From contig NC_135570.1 of assembly GCF_964340395.1 (NCBI RefSeq), positions 7,618,822-7,682,821 on the forward strand: a DNA stretch of 64,000 nucleotides, read 5' to 3'. Both the position numbers and the translations under genes were made by a program. This DNA comes from Glandiceps talaboti (Eukaryota > Hemichordata > Enteropneusta > Spengelidae). Each line of letters opens with the position of its first letter. The stretch's first letter is position 1. Positions 46,400 to 59,873 of this stretch are shown here, piece by piece. Below the pieces are notes generated by a model, which ran no database searches, was not told where the DNA came from, and saw nothing but the letters and a program-made list of their open reading frames with translations.

Positions 46400-47120
46400 A
46401 AATTGTATTTAGTACAACTGAACAAGGGGTCACTAAGCTCTGTGCAAATGCACGGTGAAGCATCTGTTGGGCAGTCTACCTATCTGTCTGTCTGTGATCA
46501 ACTTAATGTTGATGGTCACTGGGTGGGCTGATCGGAATGATTTTTGGTGGAGATTTCATATCCGATATCTGGGTAGGAAATTATTCGACCCACAGAGATC
46601 ATATCAGTGACATGCAACTTACTTTTAAACATGTATGGGTTTAAACATGTAATTTTTGGTCAACAACTTATGCTACAAAATAAGTGTACAAATCTGGTTT
46701 GAAATTTGGTTGAGAGGTTTGTAGGCTATCAAGGAACTGCTCAGGAGTGAATGAACCAATCACTGATATGCAAATTTGGGTGTAAAACATGCAATTTTGG
46801 TCAAATGGCTAAAACTATAAAAAATGCTTGGATTGATTTTATATTTTGATTTGGATGTGCTAGAATTTAGGAATGTGAGTGTACAACTAGACAAGATAAT
46901 CAAATTAAATGGTATGCAAATAAGTTGAAGAAAATGCGCATTGGGGGTTCGGCTATGATGTCATAGACAATATTTTAAGCCAAAAAGTTATTTTCACTCT
47001 GAGATTGCTTGGTGTAAATAGGTGAATATTTGTGGCTTTTCCTTGGGGTCGGCAAAATGATCAGATCCTAAATATAATTTTTGGTCGATAGAATTAACCC
47101 AATTTCTACCAGGGGGTATT
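46400..47120. repeat. probable diverged interspersed or tandem repeat
   Basis: Three diverged modules of roughly 150-200 bp, each with ATGCAAA-like and TGCAATTTTGGTCAA-like sequence. No open reading frame of note. Confidence 0.4.
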
Positions 47121-49189
47121 TGCTACAACATAAATGATTACTAGCTGGGCATAACAGGATTAATATATGACACTGTCCTTCATCAATTTAAACTCCACAG
47201 GTACCAAGTAGTTGTTTATTTAAACTTTAAATGACAACCACCATCATCATTACAACACATACATTTCATCCAGCCCATCTGATACAACTCAAGTTTAGTT
47301 GTGATAAAAATAGCATGCATGTGTTTACTTCCAAAACTATACACTATTTTATGATTCACAGTAAATGACAACAACTGCTTCTTAGCCAAAAAAAATTAAT
47401 AAAACTCGCCCACGTTCAAAATGGGGTGTATGGGTAGTATTTTTTTTTTTACTTTATCGTCAAAGATCTCTTCAAATATTCTCTTCATATTTACAGAGGT
47501 CAACAGACATATCTCATCAATGTGATTGCACTTTCTGTAAGATATGCAAAACATTGTGTCGTACGTTTTATTATGCCATGTTGATTTGATCACACGATGC
47601 AATGATGTCTTCAAATCTCACTATTTCTCTGACAAATAATTTTGAAGTTGGCTGTGCTTGCAACATCAGTTAGTACTTAGTATTTAAGAAGAGGAAAGAC
47701 CAGACATCCTGTTCTTAAATGTACGAATTTACCAAGACACCATCTCAACAAGACAGCATACCCTGGTCTCTGTAACCGCTTCTTATTACCTAGTATGTTT
47801 GCTTGACTGCAACCAAACTACTACCAACATAATTACAGGGAATACCAACGGAAGTGCGCAACATTCCATCAAGGAAGTAACTTGGAAAATCTCAGAGTCT
47901 CAATACAACTAAAGACATGGCAAAACAGATAATGTAGAGTTCCACTTCACACTATCACTCAGTACTAATGTTACTAACATTAGCCAAAGAATACATAATC
48001 ATTAAGTTACCATGGTTACAGTTCAGGATAATGTTGAGATGATTTGTAACAACTAGCTGTGTTCATGCCACTCAATCAATTGAAGTTCACTGAACTGGAA
48101 ATGGATATATAACCCTTGACTTTGAATAACAACATCAGGTACACTGTCACATATCATGCTAGCTACCCACACGACCTTTCATGAAACACCAGGAGTTCTC
48201 CATAACATATAACTTGCCACCCACTTTGCTCACGGAGATAAATACCTGTATATTGACTACTTTTAAATAATCCATACATTTAATGTTGCCCACCCACCCA
48301 TCTACCAAAAATACTATAAAACGCATACTATTATAACCTTGTATATGTACATTATGAACTACTTTAAAATACATAAATAGAATACATACATTTTGCAGAA
48401 TTTTTCCTGCCTATCCACAACCAAAAACCATACATATTAATCATGTACAAATACATGCATTTTAAGGACTTCCCCACCTAGCCATCAACCCCAAAAATTA
48501 TACTTAAATTCTTGTTTTTTCTGTCATCACAAATCCAAAAGACTTCACCTTGATTATTGTCGGCATTTTAGGAAACTGTGCACTCACACGATGATTAGGA
48601 GAGAGGCTGCTAAACTTTAGTATGGTATGAAATGGATTTATAATTCCCAATCTAAGTATTAGATTTCAATGTCTCAAGATTTGACTTCCGTCTCTATCCC
48701 ACCCCTGAAATCCTTGACTTTGATTTATCTAGACTAATACCAGCATTCAGTGATATATAGGGAAATGAAAAGTCAAGGATTATATGTGTTTATTTTGTTA
48801 TTTTGCACCATATGGTCAGTCATGTGGATTAAGTCACAAAAAATTTTCTCCATACTTGTAAATGCCACGAAGAGTTTGACAAATTTCTTGAAATTTTGAA
48901 AGGCAAGTATGTAACTGAAGACTTACAAAGTTATGATCACATATATAGTTTTGAGCTGTACACATGACTACGATTTGAAATAAAGTTACTGATATTTGAT
49001 ACTGTTCTTCTTTCCAGTATGCAAGCCAGTTATTCTAAATGTAGTTGTTGGATGTAAAATAAAAATGTGATACTAAAGACGCCAATTAAAGTAACAAGAT
49101 TTCATGAGAAAGCAAGTATGCTAAACGATATCATTTATACAATAAATACATCAGCTGTCTTTTTCATAACATGTCTGACAGTCGTCTAT

Positions 49190-49990
49190 GTGTCACTAGT
49201 CCATAAGGAATACTCCACTTGAAAAGTGAGCAGCCTCTCGGTATCCTGTCCATAACGAATAATCCGTTTGAAAGCCCGGCAACTCTGGATGACTGAAACA
49301 TAAGCAGAGTTCCATTTGAAGGCAAACCAGCCTCTTGGAGTCTTGGTAACATCTCCATAAGGAGTGCCCCATTTTAAAGACACAACAGCCTATGGGTAAC
49401 AAGTCCATAAGAAGTGCTCCATTTAAATGCCTACCAGCTTATGGGTAACATGTCCACAAGAAGTGTTCCATTTGAACGCCTACCAGCCTATGGTAACATG
49501 TCCATAGTGCTCCATTTATCGGCCAACCAGCCTTTCAGTAATATGGCCATAAAGGGTGCTCCACTTGAAGACCCTACAGCCTATGGGTAACATGTCCATC
49601 TGAAGGGTTCCATTTAAAGGCCTACCAGCCTATGGGTAACATGTCCATAGTGCTCTATTTAAAGACCCAACAGCCTATGGGTAACATGTCCATCTGAAGG
49701 ATTCCATTTAATGGCCTACCAAACTCTCATAAATATGTTCAGAAGGAGTGCTCCATTTGAAGGCCTACCAGCCTATGGGTAACATTTCCGTAACTTAAGA
49801 AGTTCTATATTTGAAATTGAAGGGCTAACACTATAACAGATGCTCGGTAACTTGCCCATAAGAAGCACTCAATTTGAAGACCTCGCAGTCTCTGGATACC
49901 ATGGTCCTGAGGGAGTGTACTATATAAAGGCCTAACAGCCTCTGGGTAACCTGTCCAAAACTAGTGCACTACTCGAAGTCTTGGCAGCCT
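49190..49990. repeat. degenerate minisatellite, about 50-bp unit, about 16 copies
   Basis: The unit contains GCCTACCAGCCTATGGGTAA and CATGTCCATAAGAAGTGCTC. Copies vary in length, so the overlapping short frames on the minus strand are not genes. Confidence 0.93.
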
Positions 49991-50574
49991 CTCAAAACAA
50001 ATGTGACACATTTAGAGCTTCTTGGAAACCAGCTTAACACATGTGATTGCTATATTTTATTACAAAAATGAAAGCTGTACTTGCAATACATCATAAACTT
50101 GTGTGACCTATCATGTTCAGAAATGAGATGCTGGTAAGACGAGACCATTAATTGACAAGACATACTATTAAATGAGATATGAGTTTATTAATAACTTTAA
50201 CATGCCAATAATAGAAGTGATTTTCATCAATAGATAAAGTGTCCAGACCAGTGATGGTGAGAGGTGGGAGAGATACTATGGTTTATTTGTCTGGACAAGA
50301 CGTTTTTGAATGAAACTGACAATCAAACAAATCTGCTTCATAAAACCATACAGTCATGTAATCTAAAGAAACATACATGTAATGTTTACATTAGCCCCTG
50401 TTTTTGGATTGCAATGTATTCCTAATTTTGACCTAACTTTGCCTAGCCTTTATAGATAAACTCACTTGGAGCCTGTAAAGTGGAATTATGCAGTGAAGTA
50501 GCAACTGGAGATTGCCTAAATAAAATTTGCAATTTGCAGTATCTTTCACACTAGCGCTGCTTGTATGTGTATAG

Positions 50575-50690
50575 TGATGGAGGAGGGCTACTAGTTTAGT
50601 GGTGGGGAGGGAGCTACTGGTTTAGTGATGGGGAAGGGTGCTATTAGTTTAGTGGTGGTGTGTGTATGTGTGGGGGGGGGGTTTATAATC
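50575..50690. repeat. three tandem copies of about 34 bp, G-rich
   Basis: Module GGGCTACTAGTTTAGTG with variants, ending in a GTGTG run and nine or more G. Confidence 0.85.
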
Positions 50691-51416
50691 CCTAGTAATG
50701 GCAGTATCCATTTTGATTTCAGCAATGTTATAGTGTCATCAGAACTACAGAGTGAAACATAGAAACTACAAACTGATTTAGGCTTTATACATAAATCATG
50801 TCATTTTTTTCTCTTTTTTTTGTCATTATTTATCTTGCGTCAGTATTCTGTACCTTTTGTGTCTAAAGTGACACAGATAAGTGGCAGTGATATTAATTTA
50901 TGAAATGATAATTTTACAAAATTTTATAATATATTATATATTATAATTATACAATAATCATAATGCACACAACGTGGAACTTGACAAGGTACATGTATTG
51001 TATGATTGAACACAACAGAAATCAGCTGCTTGATACACAGGATTTACATACATCATTGGATTACAGTAAATCAATTCAAAATCTGGTGTCTGGAGATATA
51101 TTTGTATCAAAATCCATATATCCTTATTCTCATAGGAAGAGAAAGTGGTTTCGATCTGATTGAAAAGAATCAGGTCAAATCAAACGGATTAGGAATCAAT
51201 TCAAATATGTACAGTCTCAGCTTAAATATTGAACTGAAAAAAATGTACTATGCTTTATTTTTAATATTCAACTAACATTTTACACTTTTCTTAATATCAA
51301 TATATGCATATTTATTTGTAATGCTGACCTGATTAACAGTTTTATTATTCATAACTTTTTTTCTTGAAATGATTTTACTCTATGAATTGGTGCAAAAGCT
51401 CATCAAACAACATTGA

Positions 51417-51720
51417 GTGTTATACTGTGCACGCGTCAGGCTCAACAAAAAATATGGAATATATACTCTGGTCGTTCTATGTCACGACAACACATGTTTA
51501 CGTCATTGGTTCTGCTGTGTTCAAAATATGAGTCAAAACGCACTATTTTTGCTGATTTATTTTTTATATTACTGGCAATGGTATAAATGGATTATTCCCC
51601 AAAATTGTTCTTCATTCAGACCTAAGAGTTGTCACTAAGAGTCACTAGACGAGTAGTAACAACGGTCCCTTAGGTCACGAGTATTTTCCTTGGCTGAACG
51701 AAGAAAAATATTGGTGGAAT
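51417..51720 (+). mobile_element. interspersed element, family F, copy 1
   Basis: Aligns by eye with 60366-60690: both have AATATGGAATATACAC-like, CAACACATGTTTACGTCA-like and CCCTTAGGTCACGAGTAT-like blocks in order. Partial copies lie near 41340-41475 and 61690-61830. Confidence 0.7.
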
Positions 51721-52472
51721 AACATGTATTTGTCGAAAACATCCACTTTTCTTTCTTGTTTTTTATGCATGGAATATTGATTGATAGTGAGAATGTATGA
51801 GGTACATGTAGGTTATCACAAGACTTGGTTGAAGACAGCTACATTTCATCTAGTACTGCGTGACTCCAGACAGCAGATGACATGTAAACAGTACTGTCAA
51901 GTAATGGCAACTGAAGAACTCTGAGAATGTGTAACCCAGACAAACAGTGGCTGCTACATTGAACATTATATGACCCCTAGACATAGTATTCACACTGCTA
52001 TCCTATATAAAGTAAACTTAAGGCAATTTTTAATTTTAGATACCCATTATTGTTATAATATAAATATCTTTGGAATTTAGGGGTTTTATGCCAGGATAAA
52101 TATTATGCAACTGAGAAATATCACGATTGACAGAAAATATATTATGACGCATTCAGGGAATCAGACATCAAAGAAAATATACAGTTTTTATATCATTTAG
52201 TGATATATTTTATGATGTGTAATAAATTATGACTTGGCTGGTAAAGTTATTTAATTAATACTTGATGACACAGTAGAATAATATGTATGAATCTTAGCAT
52301 CTTCAGGATACGTATACATGTGTATTGATATATAGTACAGTTAGTTAAACACTCACATGCATTCATTTCACACATACACAACTACATCCCTGCGAAAACA
52401 CTCATTCAAATTCAATGTACACAATATACACTAACATACACACATAATATAGTGGATACACATGGATCAGAT

Positions 52473-52477
<5 letters not shown>

Positions 52478-52542
<65 letters not shown>
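52478..52542. repeat. (CA)n microsatellite
   Basis: About 65 bases of pure CA. Confidence 0.98.
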
Positions 52543-52547
<5 letters not shown>

Positions 52548-52984
52548 ACTATAAATTATATACTGACCTGTTTATATATAGTTCAGGTAAAGAGAGCAGC
52601 ACATGAAAAACAAAAGAAAAAAAATACATACTTAGTTGTTTTTTTAATCAGAGATACCTACTCTACTCGCATTAATAGAAAACAGTCATTCAATGATTTG
52701 TATAAAATCGTTACTTCAGCTCAAACAGCATAATATTTCAAGTTCAATCACTAAAAATCACAATTGAGATTGTATACATACAACAATGTATGAAAAACAT
52801 CACAGAAACCTGACAAGTACATCTTTATACATCAATAGATATGAAATTAAAGAATCTCAACCCAAGACAGTCACACTTGTATTATGTAACTTCATTGAAT
52901 TGAATTGAAGAAAGACATGTTCACTATAAAAAAAATCAACAACAAAAAAGCAATGCTACTAAATGTTTTCCAGGTAAATCATTA

Positions 52985-53690
52985 GTTTTAAAAGGTATTA
53001 AAGTATATCTGGAATTGTTGAAAATTTATTTATGATGTCCAAAAACTATTTTTTTTGGTATTACGTGTCTTTTCTATAGGAAAGTGACTTTTGCCAAGGC
53101 TGACAACATTCATAGGGCCAATGACCAGACGGTCAGATGATGTATCCTCAAGTTGAAAGGGAAATAACGTATAGTTGGAATTGTCATTAATGAATTGAGG
53201 ATGTCTGAAAACCCACCAAGAGTTTGTCTTCTCTTCGTGTGACGTGACTTTTCCAAAGAAAAATTACTTTTGCTGGGCAGACATCGTCATAGGGCCAATG
53301 ACCAGATGGCCATTTGATGCATCATTTACTTTTTAGACAAATTCTTAGTAGCTGGAATTGTCATTGTGGTCTGAAAACCCACAGACAATTTGTCTTCTCT
53401 TCGAATGACGTGACTTTTCCATGGAAAAGTTACTTTTCTGGGCAGACATCATCATAGGACCAATGACCAGATGGTCACTTGATCTTTCATTTATTTTTTA
53501 AACAATTCTTCGTTTAAGGGGGAAAGAAAGTGGAGCTGGAATTGTCATAAATGTACTGGGATGCCTTAAAGCCCACAAATAATGTTGTCTTCAATTTGTT
53601 ACGTACTTAGAAAAAAGGGAATTTTAACAGACAACATTCACAGGGCCAATGACCAGCTGGTCAGTTGGTATGTCATTTTGTCCCTACTCA
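52985..53690. repeat. four tandem copies of about 180 bp
   Basis: Each copy has GGAATTGTCAT, then GACGTGACTTTTCCA or similar, then GGGCCAATGACCAGATGGTC or similar. Copies 2 and 3 are closest. The array directly abuts the 27-bp array. Confidence 0.85.
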
Positions 53691-53736
53691 TTCTGTCTGG
53701 TGCTTCATTAGCATATATTTGTTTATAGGAAGCAAA

Positions 53737-54006
53737 TGTATATGCTAATGAAGCGACAAAGACCATATATGCTAATGAGGCACCAAAAACTATATATGCT
53801 AATGAAGCACCAAAAACTATATATGCTAATGAAGCACCAAAGACCATATATGCTAATGAAGCACTAAAGACCATATATGCTAATGAAGCACCAAAGACCA
53901 TATATGCTAATGAAGCACCGAAGACCATATATGCTAATGAGACACCAAAGACCATATATGCTAATGAAGCACCAAAGACCATATATGCTAACGAAGCACT
54001 AAAGAC
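53737..54006. repeat. minisatellite, 27-bp unit, about 10 copies
   Basis: The unit contains CCATATATGCTAATGAAGCA. Variation is slight. The minus-strand frame of repeated ASLAYMVFG is an artefact of the 27-bp period. Confidence 0.97.
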
Positions 54007-54947
54007 CGTAACAGGGTACAAACTTGTTATATATAGCATGACATGAAATCCAAGATACCAAATAAATCAAACACTATCTGAACTTCAAACAAACCATACA
54101 TGATGAAGAACTTCAATAAATTAGTAAACAACAAATCAAATATGTTGCCAATTAACATTCCTGCATCTTTCTTTCCTTTGATGTATCTGCAAATTTACAA
54201 GTTCAAGACAAAAACAACTATAAATTAATAGTATACTCAAGTACTGTATATGTTTACCGGTACTTCCCTCAATGATCAGTCAGTGTAACCTTGACTGGAT
54301 ACAGACTTGTTCTCATGTTTCTCCCTTGCAATCATCCCTAATTTGCTGACTAAATCTCACACATGATAACGATCACAGTCCTGGCTCAGTGGCAGATCAT
54401 TTTCACATATATGTGCTGTATGGAACAATTCCTGTGGCTAAAGAACACACAAGTCACACGCCTTTGTCAAGTGGATCCTATGGAGTACAGTGAGTCTGCA
54501 ATCCAGGCGACCAAGAGATTCATTTCCTTTCCTGGCATGGGCACATTATGTAAAATGCCCTTAATAAGGACACACCTTTAATTGGCTGTAAACATCTCTG
54601 GATAAGTGTACGATGTATGATGTGGGTGGAAAACCATCCTGCCCACTCTCTACCACGCATTTAGTTATAGGCCATCTTTTTTAACCATGCTACTGTACAC
54701 AGCAGAAATGACAGCATGGATTCTAAGCTATCCGTGACAAATCCAAGATTGTACCTCAACTAGGAATGCTTTATGAGTGGATGCCAATGTAGTCTGCTCC
54801 TGTGCAGGGGCCCTAATACATTCAATAAAATACTGAGTAAATAAAGTTTTCAAATACTTGGAAACTATAATATACTTTATGGGAGGTTGAACATGTAATA
54901 AAAGAACAGGTCAATACTGTAGTGATCAATGTCCTGTCTATTAAGCA

Positions 54948-54950
<3 letters not shown>

Positions 54951-55009
<59 letters not shown>

Positions 55010-55034
55010 TATGTTTGTGTGCGTGTCTGTGTAT

Positions 55035-55125
<91 letters not shown>
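54951..55125. repeat. compound (GT)n-(CT)n microsatellite
   Basis: About 50 bases of GT, a short bridge, then about 87 bases of CT. Confidence 0.98.
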
Positions 55126-55127
<2 letters not shown>

Positions 55128-55636
55128 CGTGCTTGTGTGTATGTCACTGAATATGTATATCTATGCATTTGTATGTATACATGTAATGATGTATGTATAT
55201 CTGTAGTCATCTGTGTATGTGTATGTGTATGTAGCACTGTATGTATATGTATATCTATATATGTATATGTGTGCATGCATGATGTACGTATGCTGTATGA
55301 AGGTACACACGTGTACATGTATCTATTTATATGCAATGATATATGTATCTATGTGTCTATGTGTCCATATATCTATCTATGTGTACATATATGTATGTAT
55401 TGGAATGATTACTAGATTAGGACCAGCTGTCATCATCATACATCACATGTCATGTGTAAACTATTAAGAAAAGGCCGTGCACATCAATTACTAGGGGATT
55501 TTATTCAACTAAATAACTTACATGCCATTGAGTTTGACTTCACATACAGTCTGTCTAGAAGCACTGGCTTAGATTTCCAATACCACAAAAAAGCAAAATC
55601 CGAGCCAAAGCTGATAGACAGCACTTATTGGTATAA

Positions 55637-55985
55637 AATAATAATATTAATAATAATAATAATAATGTTGTATTTTGTATAGCACTTACACTCTGTGTGC
55701 AAAGAACTTTACAATTCTTTCCCCAGACACAAATCTAGATCGACACAGTGGCCCTTTACTTCCTCAACTCTCCGGTTGCAGCCTCTATAAGCGCATAGGA
55801 TTAAAGCATTCATATTATAACCTCTATCCTCCCAGGTCCCCAATTATACAACTGGGTTGACAAAGGCACAATCGTGGTTCAAATCTTGCCCAAGGACTTT
55901 AGCCACTCAGAAACAAACAGCAGCAAAAGGGCTGGAACCTGCAACCTGCAGATTCCAAGCCGGCCACTAGAAACCATTCCAACAT
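55637..55985 (-). mobile_element. tRNA-derived SINE-like element with L2-type tail
   Basis: On the minus strand it starts with a decayed tRNA-like head (55985-55928), continues with the body shared with 38.1 kb and 5.3 kb, and ends GTGCTATACAAAATACAAC followed by ATT repeats. That end resembles the 3' ends of L2/CR1-like LINEs, which many SINEs borrow. Confidence 0.75.
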
Positions 55986-56545
55986 CATAACTCCACAATA
56001 GGTAGCTTTAGTTAAATCAAGTGTAATTTATTAATCCTCTACAGTACTTGATTTGAATTACATACTATACCAGTTATATTATCAATAAAGAAAACTTTAT
56101 GATTCTGTGAGGTGTTTAAAACCAATTGAACTATTTCAGCTGTCTAAATATTGACTTGAATTAGTCCCTGTAGTAATGTAAAATTTAACTGACTTGACAG
56201 ATAAGTCATGTGATCACTCGCTACAACATCGTTGCTGGTCAATTGACAAAAGTTAACATATGGTGAGTTATCTCAAGTAGCTTCCTTCTTATGGAACAGT
56301 TACATTCATCATCATCCACAGTTGGTAAATTTATGGACATCATGACACGTCTATTTGCAAGAACTTGCAAACTTTAATATCGATGTTAACTGTTCTTGTT
56401 CAGCACCAAAGAACATTATTTCATATTGGATTTTGGCAAGACACAAATTATTTGATTGACTGATTGGTCTAATGATTGATTGATTTAATGATCGATTGGT
56501 TGATTGGTTGGTAGGTTGGATGGAGGGACAGACAGACTGACAGAC

Positions 56546-56794
56546 AGATTGACTGACTGACTGACTGACTGACTGACTGACTGACTGACTGACTGACTGA
56601 CTGACTGACTGACTGACTGACTGACTGACTGACTGACTGACTGACTGACTGACTGACTGACTGACTGACTGACTGACTGACTGACTGACTGACTGACTGA
56701 CTGACTGACTGACTGACTGACTGACTGACTGACTGACTGACTGACTGACTGACTGACTGACTGACTGACTGATTGATTGATTGATTGATTGATT
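56546..56794. repeat. (GACT)n tetranucleotide array
   Basis: About 225 bases of nearly pure GACT followed by GATT units. The frame of Ser-Gln-Ser-Val repeats on the minus strand is not a gene. Confidence 0.98.
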
Positions 56795-58296
56795 GATGGG
56801 GAGGTTGTATTGTTCAGGAGGGTCAAACTTAACAACACCTTTGTGACATCCAGACCTGGTCAACTTCATCAGAACCAAGCGGCAGTGATGAGCCGGTTCC
56901 AACTCTGGCTGCAGAGGTAAGGAGCAAAGTTTTGAGCTATCAACTCAGCCACTGATAACTGTTAATAGTCTAACTGTCTGGAGAAATACCATAAACAATT
57001 CTCAAAACCAAGAGACAGTAAAATAATGACAAAATATGTGCACTTTAGAGTAGTCACGTGAAGGAAAAATACCCCAAATAGCATTGAAGGAAGACACACT
57101 CCATGTAATGAATAGTCTGGATACCAACATGGTGAGTAGAGGTGTAAATGGTAACGATATTGTACAGGAACTAGGGAACTAGACTATGTAATGAAATCTC
57201 ACAATCACCTGTTGATTGGACTCACAAGGTTTCAACTGACATAAACTATGGTTGATAAACTCTGGAGGTAAAATAACATGTCCAGGAGCGACGTTATTTT
57301 GCTTGATAATAAAAGTGATTACACACCTGGCATGGCATCACATTGTATTGTCCACGAGGGACATGTGTATATGGAGATGTCAGTTACCCGCATCTAAAGA
57401 AGTGTCTCAGTGTCCATGAGGGATGAGACATGGGAAGTGTCTATTCTTTGTTAGTAAATGACAACATGAGTTATTTCAGTGAAGTGTTGACAAGAACCAT
57501 TCTTCATTTTATCTCCTGTTGGGTTTATTCAAGCATACCCGGGACAAAGGAGTGAATAGAAAAACCTTCTGCCTTCCAGACAGCTTTCTATTTGTAAGTT
57601 TAATCTCGACTGCCCTCTAGTCAGTTAGGTTTGGTTTGTTTTCATGTTGTGTGTCCACAATGGGTAATTATAAACAAACATTGTTCAGCCTACAGAGGGT
57701 AATGCTAGAGGGTGCCCACTGGTTGAGGAACTAACCACACACCAGATTCTGTTGACTATGAAGACATTGAATACATGCTTTTATGTAGCCTTTCAATTTT
57801 AGGTTTTTTGAAGATGTCACCAACGTGAACCTCATAAAGATACAAAGTGATTTTAACTGTACCAAAACTATTGAAAACTGATGTGTTAAATATCTTTGAA
57901 GTCATGTAAGTTACACTGTTGCTACGGGAGTGGTTATGGTTGCTATGGTATTTTGTTCCTGTTTTTGAAATATTTGCATTCCATAATATACACCCTACAG
58001 ACAACCCAAGGAATATTCCTATCATGTTATTGTATACATACTGCATATTTAAATTCCGATACAATATACCATAAATTTGTTTGGGAACCTTGGTAAAATG
58101 ACTAGGAAACCCTGGTATATTTTACCTGCTTACTGCCCTTGACAAAAAAGGAATTGGGATAGACTTTACCTGCGTTAACCTAAACAAAAACAAGTAGTCA
58201 CTTCAAAACCTAGATTCCAATAAGGTAACTTCACTATTACAAAATCACTGCTATCATCTAAGTACAAGAATAAGTCACCTTTCTTCCATTTTCACC

Positions 58297-58717
58297 TACT
58301 AGTGTAGACTAGTTCCTGACAGGGACTGTATTCCATACTACAATATAGTTCATTGCTATCCCAGTCTAGTCAAGGTCCTGACGATTGCACAGAATTCTGT
58401 GCTCCCTCCTACAGTGTTCATATAAACATAATTGTGTCCCCACTTGATTTTACTGTAAACGGACTGGCGGTAGAGTCCTGGTTGGACATTGGACATCATC
58501 AAAACAGCTGTACCAAATGAATATTAATGAGTGTTGATGCCAGCCTGTCAATTTGTGATGGAATACTACTGACATGCGCCGTTCATACTTCGCTCACCAT
58601 GGGGTTGAACCATAATTAACGCATTTCGTCAAGGCCTTGACTAGACTGGGATAGTGATGAAGTACATTATTTTGTAGTAGGTAATATGGTCCCTGTCAGG
58701 AACTAGACTACTACTAG
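58297..58717. mobile_element. foldback element with about 80-bp inverted ends
   Basis: The left arm CTAGTTCCTGACAGGGACTG through CTATCCCAGTCTAGTCAAGG pairs with the right arm CCTTGACTAGACTGGGATAG through GTCCCTGTCAGGAACTAG, with few mismatches and about 250 bp between the arms. No coding capacity. Confidence 0.88.
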
Positions 58718-59226
58718 CGTCACGTAAAATAGTATCACAAGTACAAGAATTGTCAATAACCCTCTCTATTACAAGATACACTAACATTAAAGAATAAAAA
58801 CTGTGTTACATTACGGTAGAGACGGTACACAACAAATACTGTTACAGAAATTTGGAATAATTCCCAAACATTTTCTGTCTGCAAGTGGCAATAACAAAAC
58901 AGTACAAGTTTAATGACTTTTTCATCGACCCAGATCTCATTTCAGTCTAGTGTTCCATACTTGAAAATGAACTGTATGGAATTTACAAATGTACATGGGC
59001 ATGGAATGATTCAGGGGACAGCTGGATAGACCTGGAAAGAGGAGCTTTGAAATAGATGCATATATTCCCGAGATAACAATTAACCTTACTGGACCTGCCT
59101 TTAGGCAAGACAACACAGTGCATACCACACATGGTTGCCACTCTGTTGTGCCTACAATATGCCTAAAAACAATTCCTGTGTTATATCAACTATTCTAAGA
59201 CCTCACAGTACTAGTATGCTAACTAC

Positions 59227-59873
59227 AGTGGCACAAGTTGAGTTTGAAAACTTTTCAAAATACTTACATAAAACCGCCATTAAACCAATTTAGTGCAATG
59301 TTAATATTGATGACAACCTTCTATGACATTGTAACTGTCTTGTGGCATTATCACAACAGTTGATCGAATAGTAGAATTGTCTTGACATCCAGGGCTTGAA
59401 ATTACCTTTTATCTTTGGTAGTCCTACTGGGCTACCAATTTCAGAAAGTGGTAGCCCAAGGACGGTGACCAGTAGTCCCATATTCCTGAACTGAAAACAG
59501 AGTTCCTCTATTGGAAGTATGTGTGTTAATATTTTCAAGTCCATAAATCTCCCATCCTTTAAATCATTGCATAATCAGTGGTAGCCTAAGTGGGCTATCA
59601 GCTGCAAATTATGGTAGCCCCATGACAAGAATTGGTAGTCTGTGGACATGGGACTACAGTTATAATTTCAAGCCCTGACATCTTATCATTGTATTAAAAA
59701 TTAATACATCATTGAATCATTTGAGTTATATCTTAATACTAGTATTGAGTTCCGGTATTTGCGAGTGATAGTCAAGTATGCTTCAGTAAGTAGAATACTG
59801 TGAGTACCTTTTAAATAGAATGTAATAATTATGTCCCAAATACATTATGTCCCAAACTCAGCTTGTGTCTCTG
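59227..59873. mobile_element. MITE-like element, family G, copy split by a second element
   Basis: The ends GTGGCACAAGTTGAGTTT and AAACTCAGCTTGTG match the copy at 16552. Between them, 59390-59677 is extra. Without it the length is close to the 345 bp of the other copy. Confidence 0.8.
59390..59677. mobile_element. hAT-like MITE nested in family G element
   Basis: 288 bp with perfect inverted ends, CAGGGCTTGAAAT and ATTTCAAGCCCTG. The target appears duplicated as ACATC (59385-59389 and 59678-59682). CAGGG ends are typical of hAT elements, although the usual 8-bp duplication is not seen. Confidence 0.8.

Noticed and set aside
56351-56902. Minus-strand Ser-Gln-Ser-Val repeat protein
   Set aside because: Translation of the (GACT)n tetranucleotide run.
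57756-58064. 102-codon minus-strand frame with a hydrophobic stretch that might be the missing membrane helix
   Set aside because: The stretch (IGIFLGLSVGCILW) is short, no basic flank or coiled-coil sequence follows, and no phase-1 donor is evident. Likely chance in AT-rich DNA.
58129-58180. Possible 10-12 nt microexons on the minus strand with good polypyrimidine acceptors (GTTAACGCAG; GGCAGTAAGCAG)
   Set aside because: Too short to support. One would end in the phase-1 state that exon 1 needs, but nothing else links it to the gene, and chance matches of this size are expected.
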